Shown here: in pieces, positions 26,546 through 35,226 of the stretch
Position numbering within the stretch: position 1 is the stretch's first letter
Layout of the letters: each line of letters starts with the position of its first letter
Assembly: GCA_013122435.1 (NCBI GenBank)
Contig: WYDT01000004.1
Span: 124,001 to 188,000 of the forward strand
Source: Chloroflexi bacterium AL-N1
GTDB lineage: Bacteria; Chloroflexota; Chloroflexia; Chloroflexales; Roseiflexaceae
Length of the DNA stretch: 64,000 bases
Direction: 5' to 3'
Notes under the pieces: generated by a model
The model's database searches: none
What the model was told of the DNA's origin: nothing
Seen by the model: the letters and a program-made list of their open reading frames with translations, nothing else
Translations under genes and position numbers: made by a program

Positions 26546-26983
26546 ATGGACTACCGTAAGATTTTGCTTGAAAAGCTCGTCGTTCTAGACAGCATCGACG
26601 AGGATCACTTTCCGGTGGTGACGCTGGACGAATACTTCATTGGCAACACACAAGAGGATTCGATCGCACTAAATCAATGGGGCGACGGTCGCCCATCAAT
26701 CAAAGAAATCTACGCCCGCTTCAAAGAAGTTGCGGCACGCGATGACGTGCAAGGCGTTTTCGTAGGCTTGCATCAAGATTGGGGCGAGTCACTCAACGAT
26801 GACACTTGGCCGGCTGCGGAGAACATTCATATTTTTTCGTCTGCGCCTCAGGAAGTCGCAGATCAGTGGGTGGCAGGACTGGAGGCAGATGGCATTGGGG
26901 ATGATGGCTGGCCTTATGGTAAACATAGAGCTACGCCAGAGCTCCCTGCAGGTTTTAAGGTTTATACGGTTTATTGGGATTAG
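26546..26983 (+). CDS. hypothetical cassette-type protein
   Basis: A 145-residue soluble protein starting at ATG 26546 behind GGGGGG. An open frame to GTG 26441 exists but has no ribosome site. It has ordered regions FPVVTLDEYFIGNTQEDSIA, IYARFKEVAARDDVQGVFVG and EELYKGW-like WPYGKHRATPELPAGF, ending with KVYTVYWD. The composition recalls small single-gene cassettes of integrons, but no family is named. An attC-like site begins 8 bp after its stop. Confidence 0.55.
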   Translation: MDYRKILLEKLVVLDSIDEDHFPVVTLDEYFIGNTQEDSIALNQWGDGRPSIKEIYARFKEVAARDDVQGVFVGLHQDWGESLNDDTWPAAENIHIFSSAPQEVADQWVAGLEADGIGDDGWPYGKHRATPELPAGFKVYTVYWD

Positions 26984-26990
26984 GCGTTGC

Positions 26991-27084
26991 CATCTAACTA
27001 TGCGTTCGAGCAGATTACAGGTACAGGCTACGGTGTTTCCTGGCATATGATGGGCTCGCAGACGCTCAACGCGATGTTAGGACA
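26991..27084 (+). repeat. attC-like foldback element
   Basis: The element starts CATCTAACTATGCGTTCGAG and ends GACGCTCAACGCGATGTTAG. Folded, CTAAC pairs with GTTAG and GCGTT with AACGC, with a mismatch region between and a GAGC/GCTC segment inside. The 5' end fits the integron consensus R-Y-Y-Y-AAC and the 3' end reads GTTAGGA, one base off GTT-R-R-R-Y. It resembles the attC of aadA cassettes in design. It directly follows a hypothetical gene on the same strand, the usual cassette order. Confidence 0.55.
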
Positions 27085-27212
27085 CCTCCATCCGCGCCCT
27101 TGACGCATATGGTACACTGCAAATCAGAACACTTGATCTAATCATTGATTATCGTCCTGTGCGTCCGTTGGTGTGTGATCATCTTATGCACCTTTTCAAG
27201 GAGATAGGGTTT

Positions 27213-27707
27213 ATGAACAAATCAGAACTGCTCAGATGGTTAACGGAAGAGCAGCAAAAGTGGGAACTGCTCCTCGCAGCCATTGGTGAAAGACGGATGG
27301 ATCAATCTGGCGTCAACGGCGATTGGTCCATGCGAGACATCGTTGCACACCTGACCGGCTGGCAGCGTCTGCTGGTCGCCCAGTTGCAAGCGGCGGGAGA
27401 CGGACGAGCAGAACCGCCGCCGCCGTGGTCAGCAGAGCTTACATCAGAAGATGATATCAACGCCTGGATTTATCAATCAAATCGCACCCGCACTGTCCAT
27501 CAGATTCTGGACGATGCACACGATGTGCATCAGCAACTACTGACTACCATTCAAGGCTTGCCCGAAGACTCGCGGATTGAGACCATCGAAGCAAAATTTC
27601 ACGTCATCTGGGTGCGGGATCAACGCTTTGCCGTTGGTGAGTTCTTTCACCATTTTTACGATGATCACGCAGCAGATGTGCTTGCATGGCTCAGAGGGGC
27701 ACCATAA
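27213..27707 (+). CDS. ClbS/DfsB-family four-helix protein (DUF1706)
   Basis: A 164-residue DinB-like four-helix bundle starting at ATG 27213 behind AAGGAGA; the longer frame from 27159 is less likely. The segments MNKSELLRWLTEEQQKWELL, NGDWSMRDIVAHLTGWQRLL and the C-terminal FAVGEFFHHFYDDHAADVLA match the ClbS/DUF1706 family, whose founding member protects against colibactin. The metal or substrate histidines are present (AHLTGW, HHFYDDH). The substrate here is unknown. Confidence 0.82.
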   Translation: MNKSELLRWLTEEQQKWELLLAAIGERRMDQSGVNGDWSMRDIVAHLTGWQRLLVAQLQAAGDGRAEPPPPWSAELTSEDDINAWIYQSNRTRTVHQILDDAHDVHQQLLTTIQGLPEDSRIETIEAKFHVIWVRDQRFAVGEFFHHFYDDHAADVLAWLRGAP

Positions 27708-27759
27708 GCAGCACAACCCTCATGGCACCGTGTGGTACTGACATAGCTAACAACATTGT

Positions 27760-28128
27760 ATGGAACGCATCACCTACAGAAGCGCTGAAGAACGACGACA
27801 GCATTGTCTCGGACAGTGCATCGACCCCGATCAACACGGTTGCCTCGATATGGCCTGGTTTATCGCAGAGCCGGTTGAGTGGCCAGCACAGGGGCCGCAT
27901 CCCATAATGATATGGGTTGCATGCTGGGACGAGTATCGCATCAATATTCCCGCAGGAGGACACACCTCGGTCAGAATCCACTATTGCCCGTGGTGTGGGA
28001 CCAAGCTTCCTGAAAGCAAAAGTGCGTTATGGCATGAGACTCTGGGGGCGATGGGGTACCCGGACCCAGGCAACGACGACATACCCGAGGAATTCAACTC
28101 GGATGCGTGGTGGCGCGACACACGCTGA
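27760..28128 (+). CDS. DUF6980-like zinc-ribbon protein
   Basis: A 122-residue protein. The C-terminal CPWCGTKLPESKSALWHETL, then DIPEEFNSDAWWR are the hallmark of DUF6980. The N-terminal cysteines (CLGQC then CLDMAW) may be the partner pair for a zinc site. DUF6980 has no known function and often occurs beside other small accessory genes. ATG 27760 lacks a strong ribosome site. Confidence 0.6.
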   Translation: MERITYRSAEERRQHCLGQCIDPDQHGCLDMAWFIAEPVEWPAQGPHPIMIWVACWDEYRINIPAGGHTSVRIHYCPWCGTKLPESKSALWHETLGAMGYPDPGNDDIPEEFNSDAWWRDTR

Positions 28129-28171
28129 CCAACAACTTTACAACCCTCGCCACTTGCCGTAGCATAGCACC

Positions 28172-28324
28172 ATGCTACTTGACATGCAAAAACGTCTGTA
28201 TGATACTACTCGTCACTATGGCGAACAACTGCTTGATCGATTATATGGACGCGGCTGGCCCGACAGTATCCACCGTCCGTACTGGAAATCCATGGACACA
28301 TTCAGAGTGATCGTATCTCCCTAA
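28172..28324 (+). CDS. small hypothetical protein
   Basis: A 50-codon frame from ATG 28172 to TAA 28322-28324. The sequence LLDMQKRLYDTTRHYGEQLL, then RLYGRGWPDSIHRPYW is regular in composition and looks protein-like, with a helix followed by a Trp/Pro-rich end. No ribosome site or family is apparent. It may be the surviving start of a larger lost gene. Confidence 0.3.
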   Translation: MLLDMQKRLYDTTRHYGEQLLDRLYGRGWPDSIHRPYWKSMDTFRVIVSP

Positions 28325-28436
28325 GGCCATCTGTCATTGGGGAAATTCACCTTTTTACTTTAGCAATCAAGGTATTCAATCGAGCGCTTGTCTACAAACA
28401 CTCTACGATAACCATTCATTGACAAAGGGAAACAGA

Positions 28437-28823
28437 ATGCAAACACCGCTAAACACCATTTTACTCTATGCCAGGAACATGCAGGCATCCGCTGAGTTCT
28501 ACCAGCAATACTTTGGCTTTATTTCAACTGGCGAAATAGTCGAAGGACTTATCGAATTGAAATCTCCGCATGGTGGGGCACATATACTGATCCACCAGGC
28601 AGCCAAAAGCATAAAATCAGGTCAGGTCAGCGTAAAACTCATATTCGATGTCGAAGATATTGAAACATTTAAGCAGGAATCAGCAGCAAAAGGACTGCAA
28701 TTCGGGAGTACACACCAGGCAAATGGGTACTCTTTTGCCAACGCCAAGGATCCTGATAAGAACTCCATTGCGATTTCCAGTCGTGCTTTCAGAAATAACA
28801 CTGAGCCAAAGCCCTGTAGTTAA
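28437..28823 (+). CDS. VOC-family (glyoxalase-like) protein
   Basis: A 128-residue vicinal-oxygen-chelate protein starting at ATG 28437 behind AAAGGGA. The first beta-alpha unit is TILLYARNMQASAEFYQQYF then GF, followed by LKSPHGGAHILIHQ; the second reads KLIFDVEDIETFKQESAAKG and ANAKDPDKNSIAISSR. These features match the Glyoxalase/Bleomycin-resistance fold. The metal ligands are not fully conserved. It stands alone ahead of the restriction locus. Confidence 0.8.
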   Translation: MQTPLNTILLYARNMQASAEFYQQYFGFISTGEIVEGLIELKSPHGGAHILIHQAAKSIKSGQVSVKLIFDVEDIETFKQESAAKGLQFGSTHQANGYSFANAKDPDKNSIAISSRAFRNNTEPKPCS

Positions 28824-28977
28824 AACGTGAGATCTGCAATCAGCCAAATCGTTGCTGAACACCCAGACGGTGGATGAACGCCTTAGCGCCACCTTGATTG
28901 GCACCACAAAAACCGCTGCATAATCGCGTTATAATAGGCAGATCACAGCTATTCTCTCTATGGAGCAGGACCAACCA

Positions 28978-29627
28978 ATGGCGCTAAAAAAATCCCATCT
29001 CTATAGCTCGCTCTGGAGCAGTTGCGACGAACTGCGGGGCGGTATGGATGCCTCCCAGTACAAAGATTACATTCTCACCCTGTTGTTTATGAAATATGTG
29101 TCGGACAAGTATCAGGGCGATCCCAATGCCATTATTACGGTGCCTGAAGGTGGCAGCTTTGCCGACATTGTCAGGCTCAAAGGCGACAAGGAGATCGGCG
29201 ATAAGATCAACATAGTCATTGGGGCCCTCGCCGATGCCAACGATCTCAAAAGCGTGATCGACCAGGCCGACTTCAACGACAACGATAAGCTTGGGAGCGG
29301 CAAAGAGATACAGGACCGCCTCTCCAAACTGGTCGCTATCTTCGAGAATCTGGACTTCCGTGCCAACCGCGCCGAGGGCGACGACCTGCTCGGTGATGCC
29401 TATGAATACCTGATGCGGAACTTCGCCACCGAGTCCGGCAAGAGCAAAGGCCAGTTCTACACCCCCGCCGAAGTCTCGCGTGTCATCGCCAAGGTCGTGG
29501 GGTGGAGCACAGCCATCGCCTCCCCGAACCCACCATCTACGACCCGACCTGTGGCTCCGGTTCGCTGCTCCTGAAGGCGGCGGATGAAGCCTCGGCCAGC
29601 AACATCGCGCTCTTTGGCCAGGAGATG
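28978..29627 (+). pseudogene. hsdM: type I restriction methylase HsdM, frameshifted and truncated
   Basis: The N-terminal helical domain is intact (MALKKSHLYSSLWSSCDELR, then GGMDASQYKDYILTLLF). It continues to KGQFYTPAEVSRVIAKVVG, just before motif I. A one-base change near 29505 shifts the frame. In the new frame (from 29502) the SAM-binding DPTCGSGSLLLKAADE follows and runs to FGQEM at 29627, where a repeat block begins. The catalytic NPPY motif and the C-terminal half are absent. ATG 28978 is preferred over 28960 because the family starts with MALKKS and GGAG lies upstream. No hsdS gene follows. Modification is therefore not expected. Confidence 0.8.
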
Positions 29628-30004
29628 GGGGGGCCAATACCGAACGACCCACCCCCTGTGGTGGGTCGGAGGGCGCCGACAATACCATAGGGACCGCACC
29701 CTGTGGCGGTCCTGGGCAAATGCGGCGCCCACAGGGGGACGCCCCCACAGGCGATCGGGGCGATCCCGAGGATCGGGGCGATTCGGAAGATATCAATCAG
29801 GCTCCCCAACGCTGCTACAGGACGGCCCCTGTGCCGCCCCCTGCCAAGGATCAGGGGGATTTAGAGCGGCGGCCACGGGGGGCCGCCGCCACAGGAGATC
29901 GGGGCGATTCCGAGGATCGGGCAAATCCAGAGGATGCCGCCACGGGCCAGCCCCAGTGCTGGCCCTTCCCTGAAGAATCGGAGAATCCTGCTAGCGAGCC
30001 AGCC
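29628..30004 (+). repeat. REP-like GC-rich repeat block inserted in hsdM
   Basis: A GC-rich block of short inverted and tandem repeats. Clear hairpins are GACCCACC/GGTGGGTC at 29646-29667 and GGACCGC/GCGGTCC at 29691-29712. The module GGCGCCCACAGGGGGACGCC (about 29723-29742) and GATCGGGGCGAT units also occur. Related modules are found at 30.2-30.5, 34.4-34.6 and 36.05-36.2 kb. The block begins exactly where the hsdM similarity ends and is followed by the transposase-like remnant. Confidence 0.7.
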
Positions 30005-30214
30005 GAAAATCGATTATCATTACCAGATATCATGCATCGATTCAAAACCATGACCACCAAACGATACACCGACGGCGTCAAACAACACGGCTGGCCCCCA
30101 TTCCCTGGCAAATTATGGCTACGCAGCTATTGGGAGCGCATCATCCGCGGCGAGGAGGCATTACAAACGATACGCGCATACATTCGCAATAATCCAGCCA
30201 AATGGAAAGGCTAA
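30005..30214 (+). pseudogene. REP-associated tyrosine transposase (RAYT), C-terminal fragment
   Basis: Within a longer frame, the last 65 residues read PDIMHRFKTMTTKRYTDGVK, then WPPFPGKLWLRSYWERIIRG and LQTIRAYIRNNPAKWKG. This is the C-terminal half of Y1_Tnp (PF01797-type) transposases, with the catalytic Tyr in RSYWERI. The HUH metal motif and the N-terminal half are missing. Such enzymes act on REP palindromes, and such palindromes surround this fragment. The frame upstream (from 29720) is repeat DNA read through by chance. Confidence 0.75.
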
Positions 30215-30234
30215 GACCCACAAATGATAGCAGA

Positions 30235-30486
30235 GCAGCCCCCTGTGGCTGCCCCTAGCGCCCCAGAATCCTGGCATGCAGCGGCCACAGGGGGCCGCCG
30301 CCACGGGGATGGGGGCCGCTGCCACGGGGATGGGGGCCGCCGCCACGGGGATTGGGGGGCCGCCCCCGCCGGAAATTTGAAGATCTAGAAATGCTGCTAC
30401 GGGACGGCACAGGGGCCGTCCCGTAGCAGCATGAGATCGCTGGCCCCATCCCGAAAGCAGGGCAGCCCCCTGTGGCTGCCCCTAGC
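30235..30486 (+). repeat. REP-like repeat block with 16-bp perfect hairpin
   Basis: Between the transposase fragment and hsdR lie two GGCAGCC-like/GGCTGCC palindromes with the loop CCCTGT at about 30235 and 30461, and tandem GGGGATGGGGGCCGC units. A perfect hairpin at 30393-30430 has arms GCTGCTACGGGACGGC and its complement around ACAGGG. These are in the style of bacterial interspersed mosaic elements. The block ends 33 bp before the hsdR start. Confidence 0.72.
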
Positions 30487-30518
30487 CAAGGCCAGATCAA
30501 GATGGAGGATGATAGAGC

Positions 30519-33500
30519 ATGACCAAATCCAATGTCGGACAACGAGAAATCGAAACCCAACGACGCATCATCGACCTCTTCAGACAAGAGCTAGGCTACA
30601 CCTACCTTGGCAACTGGCAAGATCGCCCGAACAACGCCAACATCGAAACGGCACTCCTCACCAACTGGCTCAAACGACAAGGCCACAACGACACCATCAT
30701 CGCCAAAGTGCTGCACGACCTGAACAAAGCCAATGCACTGAGCGGCAGCGACACCCTCTACAATGTCAATCAGCAAATGTACGGGCTGCTACGCTATGGT
30801 GTCAGGATTAAACCGGATGTGGGCGAGCAAACCATCACTGTCTGGCTGATCGACTGGAAGAACATCGACAACAACGACTTCGCCATCGCCGAAGAAGTTG
30901 CCATCACTGGCGAGAACAACAAACGCCCCGACATTGTGCTGTACGTGAATGGTATCGCCCTCGGTGTGCTGGAACTCAAGCGATCAACGGTGCCGGTAGC
31001 AGAAGCCATTCGCCAAAATCTCGACAATCAGAAAAATGTGTTCATTCAATCGTTCTTTACCACCATTCAGCTAGTGATGGCCGGCAACGACACCGAAGGG
31101 TTGCGCTATGGTGTCATCGAAACCCCAGAGAAATACTACCTCACCTGGAAAGAAGACAGCGACGTTGAGAGTCCGCTGGATCGTCCGCTGGGGCAGCTGT
31201 GTCGGAAGGAACGCCTGCTGGAAGTCATCCACGACTTTATCGTCTTTGATGCAGGCATTAAAAAGACCTGTCGCCCCAACCAGTATTTTGGTGTTCGTGC
31301 CGCACAGGAACATGTGCGGCGTCGCGAGGGCGGGATCATCTGGCACACGCAGGGGAGTGGCAAAAGCCTGACCATGGTGTGGCTGGCCAAATGGATTCGT
31401 GAACATGTGACGAACTCGCGCATCCTGCTGATTACCGACCGCACCGAACTCGACGACCAGATCGAGAAAGTCTTCAAAGGCGTACGCGAGAACATCTACC
31501 GCACCCGTAGCGGCGCCGACTTGGTAGATGTCCTCCACACAGGCACCGAGTGGTTAATCTGTTCATTGATGCACAAATTCGGGAGGGGTGAAGAGGGTGA
31601 CGTTGATGCCTATATCAAAGAGCTTCAGGAAAACATACCCAAAGGCTTCTACCCGAAAGGCGAAATCTTTGTGTTTGTGGACGAGTGCCACCGCACCCAG
31701 TCCGGCACATTGCACCAGGCGATGAAGGCCATGCTGCCCGGAGCGATGCTGATCGGGTTTACTGGCACCCCACTGCTTAAAAAAGATAAACAGAAAAGTA
31801 TTGAAATCTTCGGTCCTTATATTCATACCTACAAATATGATGAGGCTGTCCGTGACGGTATCGTGCTCGATCTGCTGTATGAAGCACGAGATATCGAACA
31901 AAGCATCACATCGCAGCGCAAGATCGACCAGTGGTTCAACAGCAAGACCAAAGGGCTGAAGCCGATGGCCAGAGCACGCCTCAAACAGCGCTGGGGCACC
32001 ATGCAAAAGATGCTTAGTTCGCGGGACTGCCTGGAGCGCATCGTCCAGGATATCGTCTTTGATATGGAAACAAAGGAGCGGCTGGCAACCGGGCGCGGCA
32101 ACGCCCTCCTCGTCTCCGGCAGCATCTACTCGGCATGTCAGTTCTATGAGATGTTTCAGAAAACAAGTCTGGCTGGCAAGTGTGCGATTATCACCTCCTA
32201 CAAGCCTTCGCCGAGAGATATCAAGGGTGAAGAAACTGGCGCAGGCATGACAGAGAAATTACGACAGTATGATATTTATCGCAAAATGCTGGCGGCACAC
32301 TTTCATGAACCCGAAAACTCGGCCATGCACAAGGTCGCCCAGTTTGAGCAGGATATCAAACAGCGGTTTATCGAACAGCCGGGCCAGATGCGGCTCCTGA
32401 TCGTCGTCGATAAACTCCTGACTGGTTTCGATGCGCCTTCTGCAACCTATCTCTACATCGACAAACAGATGCGTGACCATGGGCTGTTTCAGGCGATTTG
32501 TCGGGTGAATCGGCTCGATGGCACAGACAAACAGTACGGCTATGTCATCGATTATAAAGACCTCTTCAAATCGTTGGAGAAATCAATTCGGGATTATACC
32601 GGCGAAGCATTTGAGGACTATGACAAGGCAGACATTGAGAATCTGCTACAGGATCGTATCGAGAAGGGCCGTGAGAGGCTGGAGGAAATACGTGAGTCGA
32701 TCAAGGCATTGTGCGAGGCCGTCGAACCACCACAGGATACACCGGCGTACATGCGCTATTTTTGTGGCTCCAGCGCTGACGACAATGCACTCCAGGCGAA
32801 CGAGGGCAAACGCTTATTGCTGTACAAGTATGCTGCCGCTTTGCTGCGTGCCTATGCTAATCTGGCCAACGATCTGGAAGACGCTGGCTATTCTTCTGTG
32901 GAGATTCAGGAGATCAAGGAGGAGGTGCAACACTACGAAAAGGTCCGCGAAACCATTATGCGGGCAAGCGGTGATTATGTCGACCTGAAGCAGTATGAAC
33001 CAGATATGCGCTATCTGATCGACAACTATATTCGGGCCGAAGAGAGCGAAGAGGTTTCATCATTTAACAATATGACTCTCGTTGAGTTGATCGTCGAGCG
33101 TGGCGAAAAAGCTGTGGACGCCCTACCGGAAAGTATTCGCAAAAATCCAGAGGCCATGGCTGAAACCATCGAGCACAATGTTCGCAGGCTCATTATCGAC
33201 GAAATGGCGGTGAACCCCAGGTATTATGAAGAGATGTCGGAACTGCTTGATGCGTTGATCCAGACCCGGAAGGAAGAGGCGACCGATTACAGAACCTATC
33301 TTGAGAAGATTGTCGATCTCATTAATCAGATCGCCAAACCTGAGACCCAGTCGGCGTATCCTGCCAGCATCAATACACCTGCACGGCGGGCCTTGTATGA
33401 TAATCTCAAGAAGCATGCCGAACAGCTCATGCGAGAGCGCTACGAAACATATGCATATGATGGTATTATTTCCGAAGATACCACCGCAACATTGGCAGTC

Positions 33501-33659
33501 AAACTAGATGAAACCATCCTCAATATCAAAAAAGCAGGGTGGCGCGGGAATTATTTGAAGGAACGCGAAGTCCGTATCGCCATCAAAACGGTGCTTGGCA
33601 AAGACGACAGCCTGGTGGATACCATTTTTGACATTGTGAGGCAACAACGTGACTATTAG
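30519..33659 (+). CDS. hsdR: type I restriction endonuclease, HsdR subunit
   Basis: A full-length 1,046-residue HsdR. The N-terminal nuclease motif RPDIVLYVNG then LGVLELKRS (about residues 137-155) supplies the PD and E-x-K residues. The ATPase motor contains IIWHTQGSGKSLTMVW (Walker A, about residue 282), LLITDRTELDDQ, FVDECHRTQSG (DEAD-like) and IGFTGTPLLK. The C-terminal HsdM-contact region is mainly helical. It is apparently intact while its methylase gene is broken. HsdR needs HsdM and HsdS to bind DNA, so the locus is probably silent unless another modification unit supplies them. Confidence 0.92.
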   Translation: MTKSNVGQREIETQRRIIDLFRQELGYTYLGNWQDRPNNANIETALLTNWLKRQGHNDTIIAKVLHDLNKANALSGSDTLYNVNQQMYGLLRYGVRIKPDVGEQTITVWLIDWKNIDNNDFAIAEEVAITGENNKRPDIVLYVNGIALGVLELKRSTVPVAEAIRQNLDNQKNVFIQSFFTTIQLVMAGNDTEGLRYGVIETPEKYYLTWKEDSDVESPLDRPLGQLCRKERLLEVIHDFIVFDAGIKKTCRPNQYFGVRAAQEHVRRREGGIIWHTQGSGKSLTMVWLAKWIREHVTNSRILLITDRTELDDQIEKVFKGVRENIYRTRSGADLVDVLHTGTEWLICSLMHKFGRGEEGDVDAYIKELQENIPKGFYPKGEIFVFVDECHRTQSGTLHQAMKAMLPGAMLIGFTGTPLLKKDKQKSIEIFGPYIHTYKYDEAVRDGIVLDLLYEARDIEQSITSQRKIDQWFNSKTKGLKPMARARLKQRWGTMQKMLSSRDCLERIVQDIVFDMETKERLATGRGNALLVSGSIYSACQFYEMFQKTSLAGKCAIITSYKPSPRDIKGEETGAGMTEKLRQYDIYRKMLAAHFHEPENSAMHKVAQFEQDIKQRFIEQPGQMRLLIVVDKLLTGFDAPSATYLYIDKQMRDHGLFQAICRVNRLDGTDKQYGYVIDYKDLFKSLEKSIRDYTGEAFEDYDKADIENLLQDRIEKGRERLEEIRESIKALCEAVEPPQDTPAYMRYFCGSSADDNALQANEGKRLLLYKYAAALLRAYANLANDLEDAGYSSVEIQEIKEEVQHYEKVRETIMRASGDYVDLKQYEPDMRYLIDNYIRAEESEEVSSFNNMTLVELIVERGEKAVDALPESIRKNPEAMAETIEHNVRRLIIDEMAVNPRYYEEMSELLDALIQTRKEEATDYRTYLEKIVDLINQIAKPETQSAYPASINTPARRALYDNLKKHAEQLMRERYETYAYDGIISEDTTATLAVKLDETILNIKKAGWRGNYLKEREVRIAIKTVLGKDDSLVDTIFDIVRQQRDY

Positions 33660-34377
33660 ACGCCATCATATCGAAGTACGCGGTATCTCTATCGAAGTCG
33701 TGCGGAAAAACATCAAAAACCTGCACCTGGGCGTGTACCCACCCAACGGTCGTGTGCGGGTGGCTGTTCCACAACGCCTCGACGATGATGCGGTACGATT
33801 GGCAGTTATCTCACATCTGAAATGGATTCGCACACAGCAGGATCGTTTTGAAAAACAGGAACGCCAATCTCAGCGAGAAATGCTCACGGGCGAAAGCCAC
33901 TATGTTGAGGGGCGACGCTACCGTCTCAATATCATCGAATATGATGGGCCAAACAGAATCTGTTTGCCGAACAACAGGACCTTGGAACTACGGATACGCC
34001 CCGGCACAGACAGAGACAAACGTGAGGCACTGCTCTATCGATGGTATCGGCAGCGGTTACGCGCCCAGATACCGCCGCTCATCACAAAATGGGAAACCAA
34101 GATCGGTGTGACGGTGGTGGACTGGGGCATCAGGAAGATGAAAACACGCTGGGGCACATGCAATATCAATGACCGTCGCATCTGGCTCAACCTGGAACTC
34201 GCCAAGAAACCAGCAGCGTGCCTTGAATACATTCTGGTCCACGAAATGGTGCATTTGCTCGAACGCCACCACAACGAGCGCTTTCAGCAATTGATGAGTC
34301 ACTTCATGCCACATTGGCGGCTCCATCGCGAAGAACTCAATCGCGCACCACTGGCCCATGAGAACTGGCTCTACTAG
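33649..34377 (+). CDS. YgjP-type metallopeptidase (SprT-like, DUF45)
   Basis: A 242-residue protein whose GTG start at 33649 overlaps the hsdR stop by 11 bp, indicating translational coupling. It has the zinc motif VHEMVHLLERHHNERF (HExxH and the third ligand region) and the approach segment MKTRWGTCNINDRRIWLNLE typical of YgjP/M48-like proteins. Such genes are often linked to type I restriction operons; their role there is not established. It ends 4 bp before the next repeat block region. Confidence 0.87.
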   Translation: MTIRRHHIEVRGISIEVVRKNIKNLHLGVYPPNGRVRVAVPQRLDDDAVRLAVISHLKWIRTQQDRFEKQERQSQREMLTGESHYVEGRRYRLNIIEYDGPNRICLPNNRTLELRIRPGTDRDKREALLYRWYRQRLRAQIPPLITKWETKIGVTVVDWGIRKMKTRWGTCNINDRRIWLNLELAKKPAACLEYILVHEMVHLLERHHNERFQQLMSHFMPHWRLHREELNRAPLAHENWLY

Positions 34378-34394
34378 AAATCTCTCCGCCTCGT

Positions 34395-34650
34395 GACGGA
34401 CCGCCCCCCGTGGCGGTCCCTTTCATCCAGCGCCCATAGCATACATACGCCCGCGACAGGCCAGCCCTGTGCTGGCCCATATGCAAATGGCAAGGGGGCG
34501 CCCACGAGGGGACGCCCCACAGAAGAATTGCCCAAGCCCCCTTCCCATCGCCCCCTGTGCCTGCCCATTTCACAGCATGGGGCGCCCACGGGGGGACGCC
34601 CCACAGAAGAATTGCCCATGACAGACCGCCTCCTGTGGCGGTCCCTCTTC
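34395..34650 (+). repeat. REP-like repeat block
   Basis: The stretch holds GGACCGCC/GGCGGTCC hairpins at 34398-34419 and 34624-34644 and a GGCCAGC/GCTGGCC hairpin at about 34460-34480. Two GGGGCGCCCACG-type modules follow at about 34495 and 34582, each ending with ACAGAAGAATTGCCCA. The rest of the 411-bp gap (34651-34788) holds the leader of the RidA gene. The units match the blocks inside hsdM and in the truncated GNAT. Confidence 0.72.
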
Positions 34651-34788
34651 ATCGCCCCCTATGTCATCCCTTTCTGCTAAGGCTAAACAATGACACAACA
34701 CTGGTCTGTAGACGGATAGTGACAGACGATGGTTGTTGTAAAATAGAGCATATTTCGGAAGACAATCCACCATGGGAGATACAACAAA

Positions 34789-35217
34789 ATGGCTGATGGG
34801 TTTAATCCGAAGGGTATGTGGGCACCAAATGGTCGGGCATTCTCACAGGGCGTAATCCAGGGTGAGGGCGAGGTCATTTATTTAACCGGACAGGTCGTGT
34901 GGGATGCGCATGGTGTCGTGGTTGGGCCAGGTGATGTGCGACAACAATTCGAGAAATGTATCGAAAACACTCGTTGCGTCCTGAACGCAGTAGGTGGAAC
35001 ACTTGATGATATTGTCTCCATGACATTGTACTTCTTGCACCGAGAGGACCTACCAATAATCCAAGAAGTCCGCGCCAAATACTTTCCGGCAGAGACAACG
35101 CCTGTCAGCATTCTGATCCAGATACCCGGCCTGGTCATCCCTGAACTGCTGATCGAATTAGTCCCCATTGCAGTCGTTCCATATGATCGTTTTCATCGCC
35201 CGACTGACATCTTATAG
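34789..35217 (+). CDS. RidA-family (YjgF) protein
   Basis: A 142-residue RidA-type protein, a trimeric enamine/imine deaminase candidate. It shows FSQGVIQGEGEVIYLTGQVV, VRQQFEKCIENTRCVLNAVG and DDIVSMTLYFLHREDLPIIQ, with the pre-C-terminal PVSILIQIPGL. The substrate-anchoring Arg of true RidA is replaced (IQIPG), so it may belong to an Rid subgroup without the deaminase residue. A GNAT gene starts 9 bp after its stop, suggesting co-transcription. Confidence 0.85.
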   Translation: MADGFNPKGMWAPNGRAFSQGVIQGEGEVIYLTGQVVWDAHGVVVGPGDVRQQFEKCIENTRCVLNAVGGTLDDIVSMTLYFLHREDLPIIQEVRAKYFPAETTPVSILIQIPGLVIPELLIELVPIAVVPYDRFHRPTDIL

Positions 35218-35226
35218 AAAGACGCT

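Noticed and set aside
29584-29973. Open frames across the repeat block between hsdM and hsdR
   Set aside because: They are translations of GC-rich repeats in several frames, without similarity except for the transposase C-terminus at 30005-30214.
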